From: Zingiber officinale
Taxonomy: Eukaryota; Streptophyta; Magnoliopsida; Zingiberales; Zingiberaceae
Length of the DNA stretch: 64,000 bases
Direction of reading: 5' to 3'
Assembly (NCBI RefSeq): GCF_018446385.1
Contig: NC_056005.1
Span: 96,145,171-96,209,170, forward strand
Below the pieces are notes generated by a model that worked only from the letters and a program-made list of their open reading frames with translations, had not been told where the DNA came from and made no database searches. Position numbers and translations under genes: made by a program. Position 1 is the first letter of the stretch. Each line of letters opens with the position of its first letter. Shown here one piece after another: positions 11,345 to 22,300 of this stretch.

Positions 11345-11522
11345 ATGGGTGCATAAGGCACATGCAGTAGTACAACACAAAGGCGACGCTCGAGAACTCT
11401 AGCAGTAAGTCACTTTAATGAACTCTCCCAGGTAAAAAAATAATTTAATTTTTTATCTCAAATATTAAAATGATAAGAACAGACACTACACTTAATCTTA
11501 GCCAAAATGTCGAGAAATGTAT
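11345..11522 (-). ncRNA. U2 snRNA-like locus, probably a pseudogene with intact promoter signals
   Basis: The first 60 nt on the minus strand follow plant U2 snRNA closely: ATACATTTCTCGACATTTTG, then GGCTAAGATTAAGTGTAGTG, then TCTGTTCTTATCATTTTAAT, with roughly seven or eight differences from the usual sequence. The branch-point recognition box reads GTAGTG where U2 has GTAGTA. Stem-loop IIb appears to be missing. A U-rich Sm-like site (ATTTTTTTAC) and a 3' hairpin segment close to CGTTGCACTACTGCATGTGC (here GTGTTGTACTACTGCATGTGC split by substitutions) remain. Known U2 is about 196 nt; this is about 178 nt. Changes in functional parts argue for a pseudogene or a variant out of use, yet its promoter signals look whole. 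Confidence 0.78.
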
Positions 11523-11547
11523 GCTTTTTAATGTCACTAGCTCAATG

Positions 11548-11599
11548 TATTTATAAAAGTTCCTCCGCTCGTGGTGTTGTAAATTCTAAGATGTGGGAC
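11548..11599 (-). promoter_or_regulatory. Plant snRNA promoter: USE and TATA at Pol II spacing
   Basis: The minus strand has GTCCCACATCT (11589-11599), matching the plant upstream sequence element RTCCCACATCG at all but the last base, and TATAAATA (11548-11555). The TATA lies about 26-33 bp and the USE about 67-77 bp before the predicted RNA start. The gap between them is 33 bp, the spacing that marks RNA polymerase II (U1, U2, U4, U5) rather than polymerase III (U6) snRNA genes. Confidence 0.8.
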
Positions 11600-12159
11600 T
11601 AAAGTGAACTATGACAATGTATATTTTACTAGAAAAAATTGCTAATAAGTCTTAAAATTATTTTTAGTGTGAAAAAAAGGATATTAACATAATTTAATTT
11701 TAGATTTCATCAAAATTAGTTATTAAAGGGTCCAGATTCTTTATTAAATAGTAAAATATTTAAAATCATATCCCTCTATAATAATGGTATAGTGACATAG
11801 TGCTTTCTTAGTTTCCTAAGCATCTGAAGATCTTTAATGAGTTAATGAATAAAATTTTCTTAATGGACAATTGACATAAGGACACTGGACTGATGAACCA
11901 CTCGGTGTGAGCGCTTCTTGATTTATCTTAACAATCAGTGAAAAATTTTTATAGGGCCAAATCGATCATCCCAGAATTTGTCAGATCTTGTTTAGAGTTG
12001 TCTTGTGCTCCGATCTAATTCAATTTTTTATTACTTATATACAAATTTTGATCGAATAAATGTTGTTTCCTGATAAATTTGGTATCACATGTTATAGTTT
12101 CTTGTAACCATGGTCCTTTTTACTCATTACTATTAATGATTTGACATTATTATATGTTA
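11600..12159. other. AT-rich intergenic stretch with a degenerate repeat
   Basis: I find no gene. About 11880-11990 contains a decayed copy of a repeat seen again at 16366-16490; shared words are a TGATTTA(T/C)C core followed by AGTGGAAAA-like and GGGCC(A/G)A/GGACCGATC-like segments. The rest is plain AT-rich DNA. Confidence 0.4.
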
Positions 12160-14340
12160 GGATGGAGCAAGATCAAAGAGTTCGAGGACGTGGGATAAAT
12201 AAATGCTTCTAGACAGAGAATGAGGTCCAAGTACTAATTGCAACTCTTCAAGATATGACTTGTGATCCTTCATGGAAGACAGATGGCGGTTTTAAAAATA
12301 ATTACATGGCTAAGGTGTATAATGTAAGTACCCCGGATTAGTTTTGATGTAATCAACTTAGTTAAGTTAGGCTCTATGGTTTGATCCCTTGTGTCCAAGT
12401 ATGCAGGGATTTAAGAATACAAAAATTCGAGCGGAAAATGCAGCGAACGAGAGAGATGACACATCAAGCGAGTCAACAGGCTTGATACATCCGAGGGATG
12501 AGGAGCTATGGAAGAGTATATTGGTGCACGAGATGGACGTGCTTGTTGCTTCCAAGGGACGAGAAGTTGGGGAGGAAGTTTGCTCGAGGAGAAGACCAGA
12601 GTTAGGTTTGGATGAGCTCAACTCTGAATGACTGAGTATCACCGAAGCGATCGGACAAGAAAATAGTCAACTTCATAGTTGACCATCTTCAGGCGCTTGG
12701 ACTAGGTCCAAGCGCTCGAACTTCAAGCGACTGGACTAGGTCCAGGTGCCCTGACTAGGTCCAGGCACCCAGACTTCAGGTGCCCAGACTAGGCCAAGGC
12801 ACCCGAACTTCAGGTGCTCGGACTTCAGGTGCTCAGACTAGGCCAAGGCACTCGGACCAGGTGTAGGTTCTCGGATTATTTCAGGCACGTTAGCATGCCG
12901 TTGGTTGTAGAGGATTAGTACGGAGTCCACTCCAGCTGATTTCAGGTGCCTAGATGGGGTCTAGACGCCCGAGGAGCTTAATTCGTTGGAAAAAAGTCAT
13001 TACGGAGTGAATTGAGTCCAGGTGCCTAGACCAGGTCCAGGCATCCGAGAAGCACCACATTAGCAAACAACTAGTTATGACTAATGATCTATAAATAGAG
13101 CTCTGATGCTTAAAGTTTGAATAACACAAATTTTATTTTTCATTTTGTAAATATATTTTTGTTGTTCTACGCGTTCAACATCTATAAAGAGGTTATTCCG
13201 CCTATTTCGAAGGAAAACTTTTTATTGAAACTTTCACTGCCTTGGATTAGCAACATCCTCGATTGCAAATCAAATAAATCTTTGTCTCTTCCTTTAATTA
13301 ATGTTTTTATTATTTTTAACTAATTAAATATGTTCTTGCTAAGTTCAATAGCAAGAGAAGGTTCTAATTTTTATTGCATGACTATTCACCTCTCTTTAGT
13401 TGACCTACCTGCATCTACACATAGGAGAATGCTAAGCAAGAACCCCACCCTTCCAAACAAGTTACACCTCATCTTGAGTAAAAAATTGAGTGGTTAAAGA
13501 CAATATTTCATATTATTAATGATATGTATAGGTAAAGTGGATGTCAATGGAATTATGTTGAGAACAAATAACATGTGAAAAGCAATGATTTGATAGCTAT
13601 AAAGCAATGGTTTGATAGCTATTGTTAGGTAATTTTATAAATTGTGTCCAAAATTTTTTACTCTCTCAAATATTTCATTTTTATTCTGTAAGCTTTTTCA
13701 ATCACGTATATTTTCAATTTTGTAAACTCACAAAGAGACAAAAGGAATGTGGGATTTCAAATTTTTGAAATCAACTTAAATTAGTCTATGGAAGGGATAT
13801 AGCTATTGGTGTTGTTGTTTAGGGGCACGTACATGTTATTTACAATTTGAAAGTTGGTCAAAATAATGAAAGTGGAGGTGAAAATCTAAGCGCATTATGT
13901 CATTCTTCAAATGAGTACGATGAAGATAATAATGTATTTTTTTGAGTCAGATTCAAACCCAACTGCTTCATAGAACACTGATGTGACAAAATCAGCTACA
14001 AAACAAAAACAATCATTAACAACTGGAGATAAAATTATAAAGAGAATAAAATCAACAGTAACACATTTGGATATTATGACACAACTATACGACATGAAAA
14101 GTGGATTTCATACTTTTGTGGATAGTTTTAATGCACATTTTGCAACCATTGCAAATATCATGGTAGAAGATAATTTACGAAAAAAAATGACTTCAAAAAG
14201 AATGAAAGATGTGATTGTTGAGCTAATAAACCTTAGCCTTTCTAGTGGTGATGTATTCAAAGCAACTAATTATTCATTGTAGATAAGGACAAGATTGATG
14301 TGTTGTTCAATCTTCCTTTAGAGTTGCGAAGGAATTACGT
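12160..14340 (+). pseudogene. MYB/SANT-like (Harbinger ORF1 / LIMYB type) relic, interrupted
   Basis: The plus strand encodes a MYB/SANT-like DNA-binding domain of the Myb_DNA-bind_3 type: TENEVQVLIATLQDMTCDPS, then WKTDGGFKNNYMAKVYN up to 12322. After an LTR insertion it resumes with SKQVTPHLE, KIEWLKTIFHIINDMYR and SGCQWNYVENK (13.45-13.57 kb). The typical C-terminal part follows at 13983-14280 (MTKSATKQKQ... KRMKDVIVELINLSLSSGDV). Such domains occur in ORF1 of PIF/Harbinger DNA transposons and in plant genes derived from them. Stops and frame changes occur inside several blocks, and no DDE transposase is visible nearby, so it is a dead copy. Confidence 0.7.
12323..13429 (+). mobile_element. 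Old solo LTR, SIRE-like Copia
   Basis: A 1.1-kb unit starting TGTAAG and ending TCTACA interrupts the MYB relic. Its layout parallels the SIRE LTR of copy A in the same element orientation: an early TTGATG..TTAGTTAAGTTAG..TGCAGGGA block, a GC-rich run of short palindromic repeats (tccaggtgcc/ggcacc words, 12.69-13.05 kb), a TATA box CTATAAATAGAG near 13090, and a final TATTCACCTCTCTTTAG like the ATTCACCCCCCTCTA end of copy A. No internal region remains. The flanking pentamers TATAA/CATAG only partly match, so it is older than copy A. Confidence 0.6.
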
Positions 14341-14387
14341 GATTAGCTTACTCGTCACCTCCCCAAATATGTAGATAATAGTACTAG

Positions 14388-14700
14388 ATTTTGTGGAAAA
14401 CACATTGGAGATGATTGTTATGCTGAATTTTATGATAACAATGCTGGTTTTTGTGATGGTTTTGCTAGATTGTGTGAAAACTACCTTAGGGATGACCATT
14501 GACTATTATGCTTTATTTTGTGATAGCATTGCTGAATTTTATAATGATTTTGTTAGATTTTGTGAAAACTATCTTGAGGATATCTATTATGTTGGATTTT
14601 GTGATAGCAATGTTAGTTTTTTTATTGTATTATTGTGCTATGTGGAAATAACTTTAGAGAAGAGTATTGTTCTAGATTTTGTTGTAGTAGTAATTCTTCT
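14388..14700 (+). repeat. Degenerate tandem repeat (about 85 bp x 4)
   Basis: Four diverged units share TAGATTTTGTGAAAACTA, then an acidic GAGGAT-like stretch, TATTATG and TTTTGTGATAGCAATG. An open frame of 134 codons (14393-14797) runs through them and encodes repeats such as FCDSIAEFYNDFVRFCENYL. It has no recognisable domain and its openness may be a consequence of the repeat. It lies directly after the MYB relic. Confidence 0.55.
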
Positions 14701-14799
14701 CCCCTATTTCTTTTATCTTTTATTGATACAATTTTTCTCATCCGGTGTCATTTATTTGAATTTGACAAAATATTATGTTAAAGTTCATTTGTATTGAGC

Positions 14800-15600
14800 T
14801 AGTAGGATATTGAATTTCATTCCTTAGTTGCCCAATCCCAAGATCTATTTTATAAGAATCCAGTTCACTCCACTTAATTTTCTTTTAGTTTGTACAGGAG
14901 TTAGTAGAGCCGAATAATTAAAATTAATTTTATTTTAAAATAATAGTAATAAAATATGTTTTAAGTTATCAGGAATAATAGTAAATAAGAAAATAATTAT
15001 AAAATATCATAGAAATAATTTTGGAGACAAAATATATAGAAATATTATGGTTTATTTTAAAGATAAATATGATTTTTGTTATATTTGTACTTTCAAACCT
15101 CTAGCAAACCAAACAATAATATTAACAGTCATACTTAATTCAAACTTATAAATTAAATAATAATATTAGAATGACTCATTCTCATTCTAATCTATTATTA
15201 TATTCATTTTCATTCTTATTCTTACACTCTAAACTAAATACCACATTAATCCACCCTATTAAATTATTCCTCCCAATTCTAATTCCCGGATTTATTTCTA
15301 TCTGAAATTCATTTTCTTCTTATAATAATGAAGTGACCATCGGATAATCCATATTCATCATTGTAATTCAACGAGAGTTTCTATAACGATTTTCAATGGA
15401 GGGTACTTATTGTTAATATACATATAAAAACAAAGATGAACATAATAATGATTCCTATTACTAGTCTCTTATGTTTGCATTTGTTTTTTTAATATTTTGA
15501 AAAACTATTTAACTTTTTTTATAATTGTCAAATATTTTTAATTAAAATGATCTAATAATAACAATTAAATCTCTCTCTATTATATAGTACATCGGGATCT
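14800..15600. other. AT-rich intergenic DNA, no feature seen
   Basis: This interval is low in GC, has no long open frame and no repeat structure that I recognise. Confidence 0.5.
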
Positions 15601-15629
15601 AGTTATCTCGGCTTTAAATACATTCCTTA

Positions 15630-16325
15630 TATGCTAATCACTATTCCAAAGATTAGTAGCCGTCCGTGATTTACCTCTCTATGTTGACCCTGAGATGGGT
15701 TGGCGGGGGTGCTGGGGGCGAGCGTATTCACCTTTTATCATCATACATCAGGAATCTAATTGTCCCCAGGCATAGCACAGTTGGGGGCACATGATCTTAT
15801 GGTCAAGAGGTCCAAATTCGATTATCGAGGTGTTACAGTCTGGAATTAACGTCTCTGCTATGCGCTTTCAATTGTTTACCTGCATTTATCTCCCTCCATA
15901 TCCGTGAGACCGACTCTAGGGGATATATCGGGAATCTAGCCCCTATGCTAGATTCCCCTCAGGACGGTCTAGTGAGCTCATGAAGTGTTACCACCATGAG
16001 GTCTGAGGTTCGAATCTTAACATAATTGAGATAAATGTCTCCCTCATGTGCTAGTCACTATTCTAAAGGTTAGTAGTCACCCGTGATTTACCTTCTCCGT
16101 ATTGACCCTGGCACGGATTGGCGGGGGCACTGGGGGAGAGCATAGTCGCCTTTTACCACCATAGATCGGGAATCTAACCCATATGCTATTCAACTGCCTA
16201 AGGCTAATAATCATCTATGATTTATCTCTTTTGTGTTAGCATGGAAACAAGGTTGGTGGAGGTGTTGTGTAAGTGAATCACCTTTTATTATCATAGATCA
16301 AGAATCTAGATTCAAGATTTATTAT
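15630..16325 (+). repeat. SINE cluster: two families, nested
   Basis: Three copies of one 3' body (GTTAGTAGTCACCCGTGATT then TTGACCCTGGCACGG-like and TTGGCGGGGG-like words) lie at about 15630-15760, 16037-16175 and 16203-16325. The second has a full head from about 15961 with an A-box-like TCTAGTGAGCTCATG and B-box-like GAGGTTCGAATCTTAAC, so the family is a tRNA-derived SINE. A member of the other SINE family sits between copies one and two at 15762-15927. Confidence 0.6.
15762..15927 (+). mobile_element. tRNA-derived SINE, second copy of the 421/10024 family
   Basis: This copy starts GTCCCCAGGCATAGCACAGT and carries a near-perfect A box TAGCACAGTTGGG and a weak B box. It ends near GTGAGACCGACTCTAGGGG. 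It shares TATGCGCTTTCA and CCTGCATTTATCTCCCTCC with the split copy at the left of the window. Its flanks ATCAGGAATCTA and ATCGGGAATCTA look like a slightly decayed target duplication. Confidence 0.72.
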
Positions 16326-16365
16326 GACACATTATTAGAATTTTTTCTCCTTAATGGATAATAGA

Positions 16366-16490
16366 CCTGACCTGAGAATGTTGGCTGTCTAGATGGATCT
16401 CCATGTGCACTTTTCTGATTTACCCTAGCGACCGGTGGAAAACTTCAGTCGAGCCGGACCGATCTCCTCATATTTGATGTTACCTTACTT
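16366..16490 (+). repeat. Unclassified dispersed repeat
   Basis: The segment with TGATTTACCCTAGCGACCGG and TCGAGCCGGACCGATCTCC is a better preserved relative of 11880-11990. The size and 3' layout resemble a SINE body, but no internal promoter is clear. Confidence 0.35.
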
Positions 16491-16638
16491 GGTTAATCAT
16501 TTATTCGCACTCAGGGATAACTCACCCCCATCCACTTGTTTCTTTAGTTACCGTGATTTATCTCCTTCGTGTTAGTCTTGGCGCGGGCTGACGGGATCTT
16601 GAGGACGAGCGTTTCAATTTTTTTGTCACATTATTTAT

Positions 16639-17468
16639 TGATCCGGTGGTAAGGACGGGGCACCCACGTCGGCCATGGTCAACGACACATGGAGGTCAAA
16701 GGTCAATAGAGGCGGCCCCAAGGTCCCACCAAACAGACCGGCTAGTAGCCCGGTCGGCAGGATGCCCTCCAGGCCGACCGGAATATAGCTCGAACATAGA
16801 TCGAGCTTCCGACGCTTAAGGTAAAGGAGCTTATGGGCCGAGCGGATAGGCCGCTCGGTCGAAGCATAGATCACTGAGGTGCGATCCCATCCGAGCACAG
16901 GACCGAGGATCTTCCCGCTCGGTCCAATACATACACGTACCCGAGTGCTGGGAGCGCCAAGCGGTCGGACCACTTGACCCTGGAACTGACAAGAGACGCA
17001 AAAAGACGAAAGGGATAGCTGGTAACATCATCCTCGAGACGCCTGCCGCCGACAAACAGCATGGTCGGCGGCCGGATCAGACAGAATATCGTACGGTGGA
17101 AGTTTCCACCATCACGTCAGGGATATGCTCGGACGATTACGGAATGACGTCAGACGTGCTTTTCTGACATACTCATTTGGAGGTATGTTTGGGGAAGCGG
17201 ACACGCATCGAGAAGCGTGCCCGCGCCTCCCCGGGTCCTATATAATGACCCCAGACTTCGACGGAGGTATGCAGAATTCTCATCACTGTAGCCACAGTTA
17301 TTCTGCCTCTTTTCTTCTTCGCCTGACTTGAGTGTCGGAGGGTCGTTGTCGGGAACCCCCTCCGGCTCGGCTTCTTTGCAGGTTCGCGGAGATCCACATC
17401 ACCATTCGGAGTCAGCGGAGAGCGCCATGCACCCCAGCGTCTATCGACTCAGTGCTCGGACAGGATCA
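16639..17468 (+). repeat. 5' LTR of the Tat Gypsy element
   Basis: This LTR starts TGATCCGGTGGTAAGGACGG and ends GACAGGATCA. A TATA-like CCTATATAATGA lies near 17238. The 3' end has the CTGACTTGAGCGTCGGAGGG word shared with the solo LTR in KHZ. Confidence 0.88.
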
Positions 17469-18274
17469 AATTGACGCCGCATGTGGGAACGCACCTGGAG
17501 CCGAGCCGAGAAGATGGAAGAAGCTGGACGCCAACTCATGGTAACGCTCTCTCCCGAGGAACTAGAGGCACTCATTCAGGCACGAGCCGCGAAGATGGTG
17601 GAGCAACAACAGAAGGCTCAAGCCGAGAGAATAGCGCAGCAGGTCGCCTCGGTTTCTGGAGGCCGAGCGGCAATGGAGGACCAACCGAAACAATATTCTA
17701 CCTGGGCTCAGAACAAGGGGCAGACCGGCACGCCAGGGGATGCGCCAACCACCCCTATTCCATTCCATCGAGCATTGTTCCAGACGCCGTCGGAATTGGC
17801 CCTAGCCAACCAGGGATCGTCCGATGAAGCACCCGTACGGGACGCCAGAAAGGGGAGCACCGCGCACGGAGTCATCCCCCGAGCGGGTTAATCGCCAGTT
17901 CTCGGAGGCGATCTTGCAAGACCCTCTCCCGAAGCATTATGCTCCAATATCGATCGGGGAGTATAGTGGTGTGACCGATCCGGACGACCATCTTGGTAAG
18001 TTCAATAACGCAGCCACTCTTCACTAATACACCGACGGGGTCAAATGCAGGGTTTTCCTTACTACGTTATCCGGTTCGGCTCAACGCTGGTTCCGGAGGT
18101 TGCCGGACGGATCAATTAAGAGCTTTATAGATTTCCGCATGGCTTTCCTCCATCATTTCGTAAGCAGCAAGCGCTACCAGAAGGCCAGTGTCAGCCTGTT
18201 CGCCATCAAACAAGGTTCGAAGGAGCCACTCCGAGTCTACATCCAGCGCTTCAACCAGGTGGCCATGGACATCC

Positions 18275-19310
18275 TGTTGGATCGTTAAACGTCGATAGAG
18301 GGGGGGGTGAATATCGATTCAAAAAATAACGAGTATAAACGCAGCGGAATAAAAATTGGACACAATGAATTTTACTTCGTTCGGAGCCTGTGACGACTCC
18401 TACTCGAAGGCCCGTACTCTGTGAGTACTTTCGTTGGGCAATTACTAGCAGTTCAAAAATGATTACAATTTAAGGTACAGTAATGCTAGCAAAATAACGA
18501 AAATACCGACAAGAATTAAGAACAGAAAAGGAGTATATCGTCGGATCTTTGTTAGCGTCGCAGGAGCAAAGAGCAGTAGAGCAGGCAGTCTGAGAGTTCT
18601 GAGTTGATTCTGATCTCTGCCTCCACCCCATCTTTTATATGAAGCTCGGGGCGCCATGGATCCCTTCCAGGTGCCCTGGTGAGACATGGCAAGTCCAACC
18701 AGTGAGCTCCAAGTGGTGACGCGCGGTCAGGATATTTTTTGCCTCCAGGGCGCCCGAGTGCCTCCCGGGCGCCCGGACCACCTTTTTCCAGCGAACAACT
18801 TTCCTGCAAAACAACGTTAGTCCGAGACAAAATAGATCCTGCAAAACAAAGTGTTAGCATAATTAAAGTTCAACAAAGTAATAACAAAGAGTATGACTTA
18901 GATTCCGTCTTTCCGAGACCGGAATCTAGTCACGATCTCGACTTAGATATCCGAAATGGATCTAAGCCGGATCGACGCCTAATGTTCCCTTCCCGGGAAC
19001 GCGTCCTCGCAGTCACTCCCCTCCAGTGACTTACCTCACTTACCTGCCAGACGTCCGGTCAGCCCTTCGACCCGTCTGGACTTCTTGCCAGCTATCCGGT
19101 CAGCCCATTGACCTAGCTGGACTTCTCGCCAGCTATCCAGTCAGCCCGTCGACCTAGCTGGGCTTCGTGCCAGACATCCGGTCAGCCCGTCGACCTGTCT
19201 GGACTTCTCCCGCACACTCGATCAGAGTGTTAGACAACAACATACTAACTTAACCTGATTTGTCATTCATCAAAACCTGGGTTAAATCGTTAGTGCTAAC
19301 CGCACCAACA
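18275..19310 (-). repeat. LTR of Copia copy B
   Basis: This LTR starts TGTTGG and ends CCAACA, a matching pair of inverted ends. It is diverged from the copy A LTR but collinear with it. It includes the GC palindromes (18748-18778) and a four-unit version of the hairpin array (19047-19202). Confidence 0.88.
19047..19202. repeat. Four-unit covarying hairpin array in copy B LTR
   Basis: Units of 39 bp have arms CCAGACG/CGTCTGG, CCAGCTA/TAGCTGG, CCAGCTA/TAGCTGG and CCAGACA/TGTCTGG around the common inner pair and loop. The CCAAGCG unit of copy A is absent, so unit number varies between elements while pairing is kept. Confidence 0.88.
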
Positions 19311-22300
19311 ATCTCCCCCTTTTTGATGGAATGACAACCTGGTTAAGTTAGTGAAAACATATGCATTTACGTGGTTTTTAAAGTTAGTTTGTATTTTTAG
19401 TTTGGTTTAGCTAACTTAACCACCTAACCCTCCCCCTTTGGCATTCATCAAAAAATAAGATGGATTAAGTAAACATAGACTTCAGACAAAGTAAGAAATA
19501 ATGTCAAGTTAATCTGGGGGAGTTAAACTTTTTGGAAGTTTGTTTAAAGCATTAGCTTTTAGCTTTTATAAAAATAGCTAAGTTTAGAAAGTCTAATTTT
19601 CAAATATAAGTATATAAGTTCTAAATTTCAAGATCAAGTTTTAAATTTTCAAAACACGTTTCAACTTTGAAATGTTTTTCAAACATAAGTGTTCAAAATC
19701 AAAATTCCAAAACGAAGTTTGAAAAATTTATTTTTAAAAACTGATTGAAATTTATTTTTCAACACTAAGTTTGTAAACTTAAGTTTTGAAAACATCTAAT
19801 TTCCACAATTTTTCAAAAGTAATTTTTTTTTAAAAACTCATTTTTGCAAAATCTAACTTTCAAATCAAGTACAATCAAATTTTGAGAACTAGATTTCATT
19901 TCCAAAACTAAGTTAAATCTAAAAATTAATTTTCAATAAAAAGTGAAACCCAATATAACTTATTGTATACGAGTTAGTTTGCAAACATAGTTTTAAAATA
20001 TTCACAGTAGATAAAGGAGTTTTAAAATGATTTTGTAAAATTCTTTTTCAGAAATAATTTTAATTTGAAAGACTGAAGTAGTTGTATTTCTCCCCCTGAA
20101 CCTGACATTAAATCAAATGTCTAACCAGTTTGTTACTGACTGACTTATCAAAAGATAGCAGCTTTCACTTGGTTAGTCAAGTTAAGGTCAACCTTAGCTT
20201 GATTAATATATATTTTGTATTTAACGCCCAGACTTATGTCGATGCACTGAAATAAGCATCTTAAGTCTTAGGCAAATGGCCTATGCATCTCACCCCTTTC
20301 TATGTTTGTCAAACACACGCAAGGTAAGCCTAGGGTTTTGGTGAGATGCTCAAAACTAGTCCTGTGGGTACATGTTCTCTAAGGATTTTGAACTAGTCTA
20401 AGGCTAAAACTTTATTTGAAAATCTAAAAAAAAGGAAGGTTTTAAAAATGACACATGTTTGAACCTATGAGTTGAAACCAATCATTTTTGAAAATATTTT
20501 TGAAATTCGAAACTCCTTGTCTATTAGACACATTCCTAGTTTTCTACGTAAATGACTAAATTCATTTTCAGGGAGTGGTTTAGTGAATATGTCAGCTAAG
20601 TTTGACTTGGACTCAACGTATTTGAGCTCAATGTCACCCTTAGTAACATGATCCCTGATAAAGTGGTGCCTGATTTCAATGTGTTTGGTTCTTGAATGAT
20701 GCCCTGGATTTTTTGTTAGATTTATTGAGCTAATATTGTCAATTAAAACTTTTACATTTGTGATTTTTAAGTTGAAATCTTTTAAGGTGTGCATCATCCA
20801 TAATAATTGGGCTACACATTCTCCTATGGCTATGTATTCTGACTCAGTTGTAGATAGTGCAACACAATGTTACTTTCTACTAAACCAGCTAACAAGTGAT
20901 GGGCCTAGTAGTTGACATCCACCACTTGTGCTTTTGCGGTTTAATTTGCATCCAGCATAATCTGAATCAGAATATCCTATTAATTCAAAGTCACTGGTCT
21001 TAGGGTACCAAATTCCTACGTTTGTTGTTCCCTTAAGATATCTAAAAATCCTTTTGACTTGAGTCAAATGGGATTCTTTAGCACAGGTTTGGTATCTTGC
21101 ATACATACTAACTGCAAATAAGATATCAGGTCGGCTTGCAGTTAAGTAGAGTAGACTGCCTATTGCACTTCTATAATACTTTAGATCTACTGGTTTTCCA
21201 TTTGGGTCATTGTCTAAGATTGTGTTTACTGCCATGGGTGTTTTTATTTCTTTTGTATTTTTCATTCCGAATTTTTTAAGTAATTCTTTAGTGTATTTAT
21301 GTTGATAAATGTAATTTCCTTCATTTGTTTGTTTAATTTGTAATCCTAGAAAATATGTTAATTTTCCTACTAAACTCATTTCAAATTCTTGTTCCATTAG
21401 GTTGATAAATTCTTCTAAAAAGTCTGAGTTAGTTGAACCAAATATTATATCATCTACATATATTTGTGCTATAAATATGTCATTTTTTAGTAATTTAATA
21501 AACAAGGTTGGGTCAATTTGACCTTGGTTGAATCCTTTGGATGTTAAGTAAGATGTTAGCCTTTCATATCATGCCCTAGGTGCTTGTTTAAGTCCATATA
21601 ATGCTTTCTTTAATTTAAAAACATAATCAGGATGTTCTAGATTTTCAAATCCAGGAGGCTGACCCACATAAACTTCTTCTTTTATTAGTCCATTGAGAAA
21701 GGCTGATTTAACATCCATTTGATATAGTTTGAATCCCTTATGGGCTGCATAACTTAGTAACATTCTAATGGATTCTAATCTGGCTACTGGGGCATAGGTT
21801 TCATCGTAGTCAAGTCCTTCAACTTGACTGAACCCTTTAGCAACTAGCCTAGCTTTATTTCTAGTAATTTCCCCAGATTCACTTAATTTGTTTCTAAATA
21901 CCCATTTTGTTTCTATTATTTTCTTATCTTTAGGTGGTGGTACTAGATCCCAAACTTCATTACGCTCAAATTGAGCTAGTTCCTCTTGCATGGCGATGAT
22001 CCAATCTGGATCAAGTAGGGATTCAGCTACAGTTTTGGGTTCAATTTTTGAAATCAGGGAAATTTGACTTAGGTTCCTAAAGGATGATCTGGTCTGAACC
22101 CTTAGGTCTGAGTCACCAATTATTTGATTAGTTGGATGGTTAGGGTTGATTCTTATAGTTCTAGGAGGTTGGTTTGCTTGAGTGTGTTCATCTTCTTCAT
22201 GATCTAGGGATTGATTGGTTTCTTTAGAATTATTATTTTCAACAGGTTGAAGTTGAGTTTGTTCTTGGGTTTCTTCAAATTTTACATTTGTGGTTTCCTC

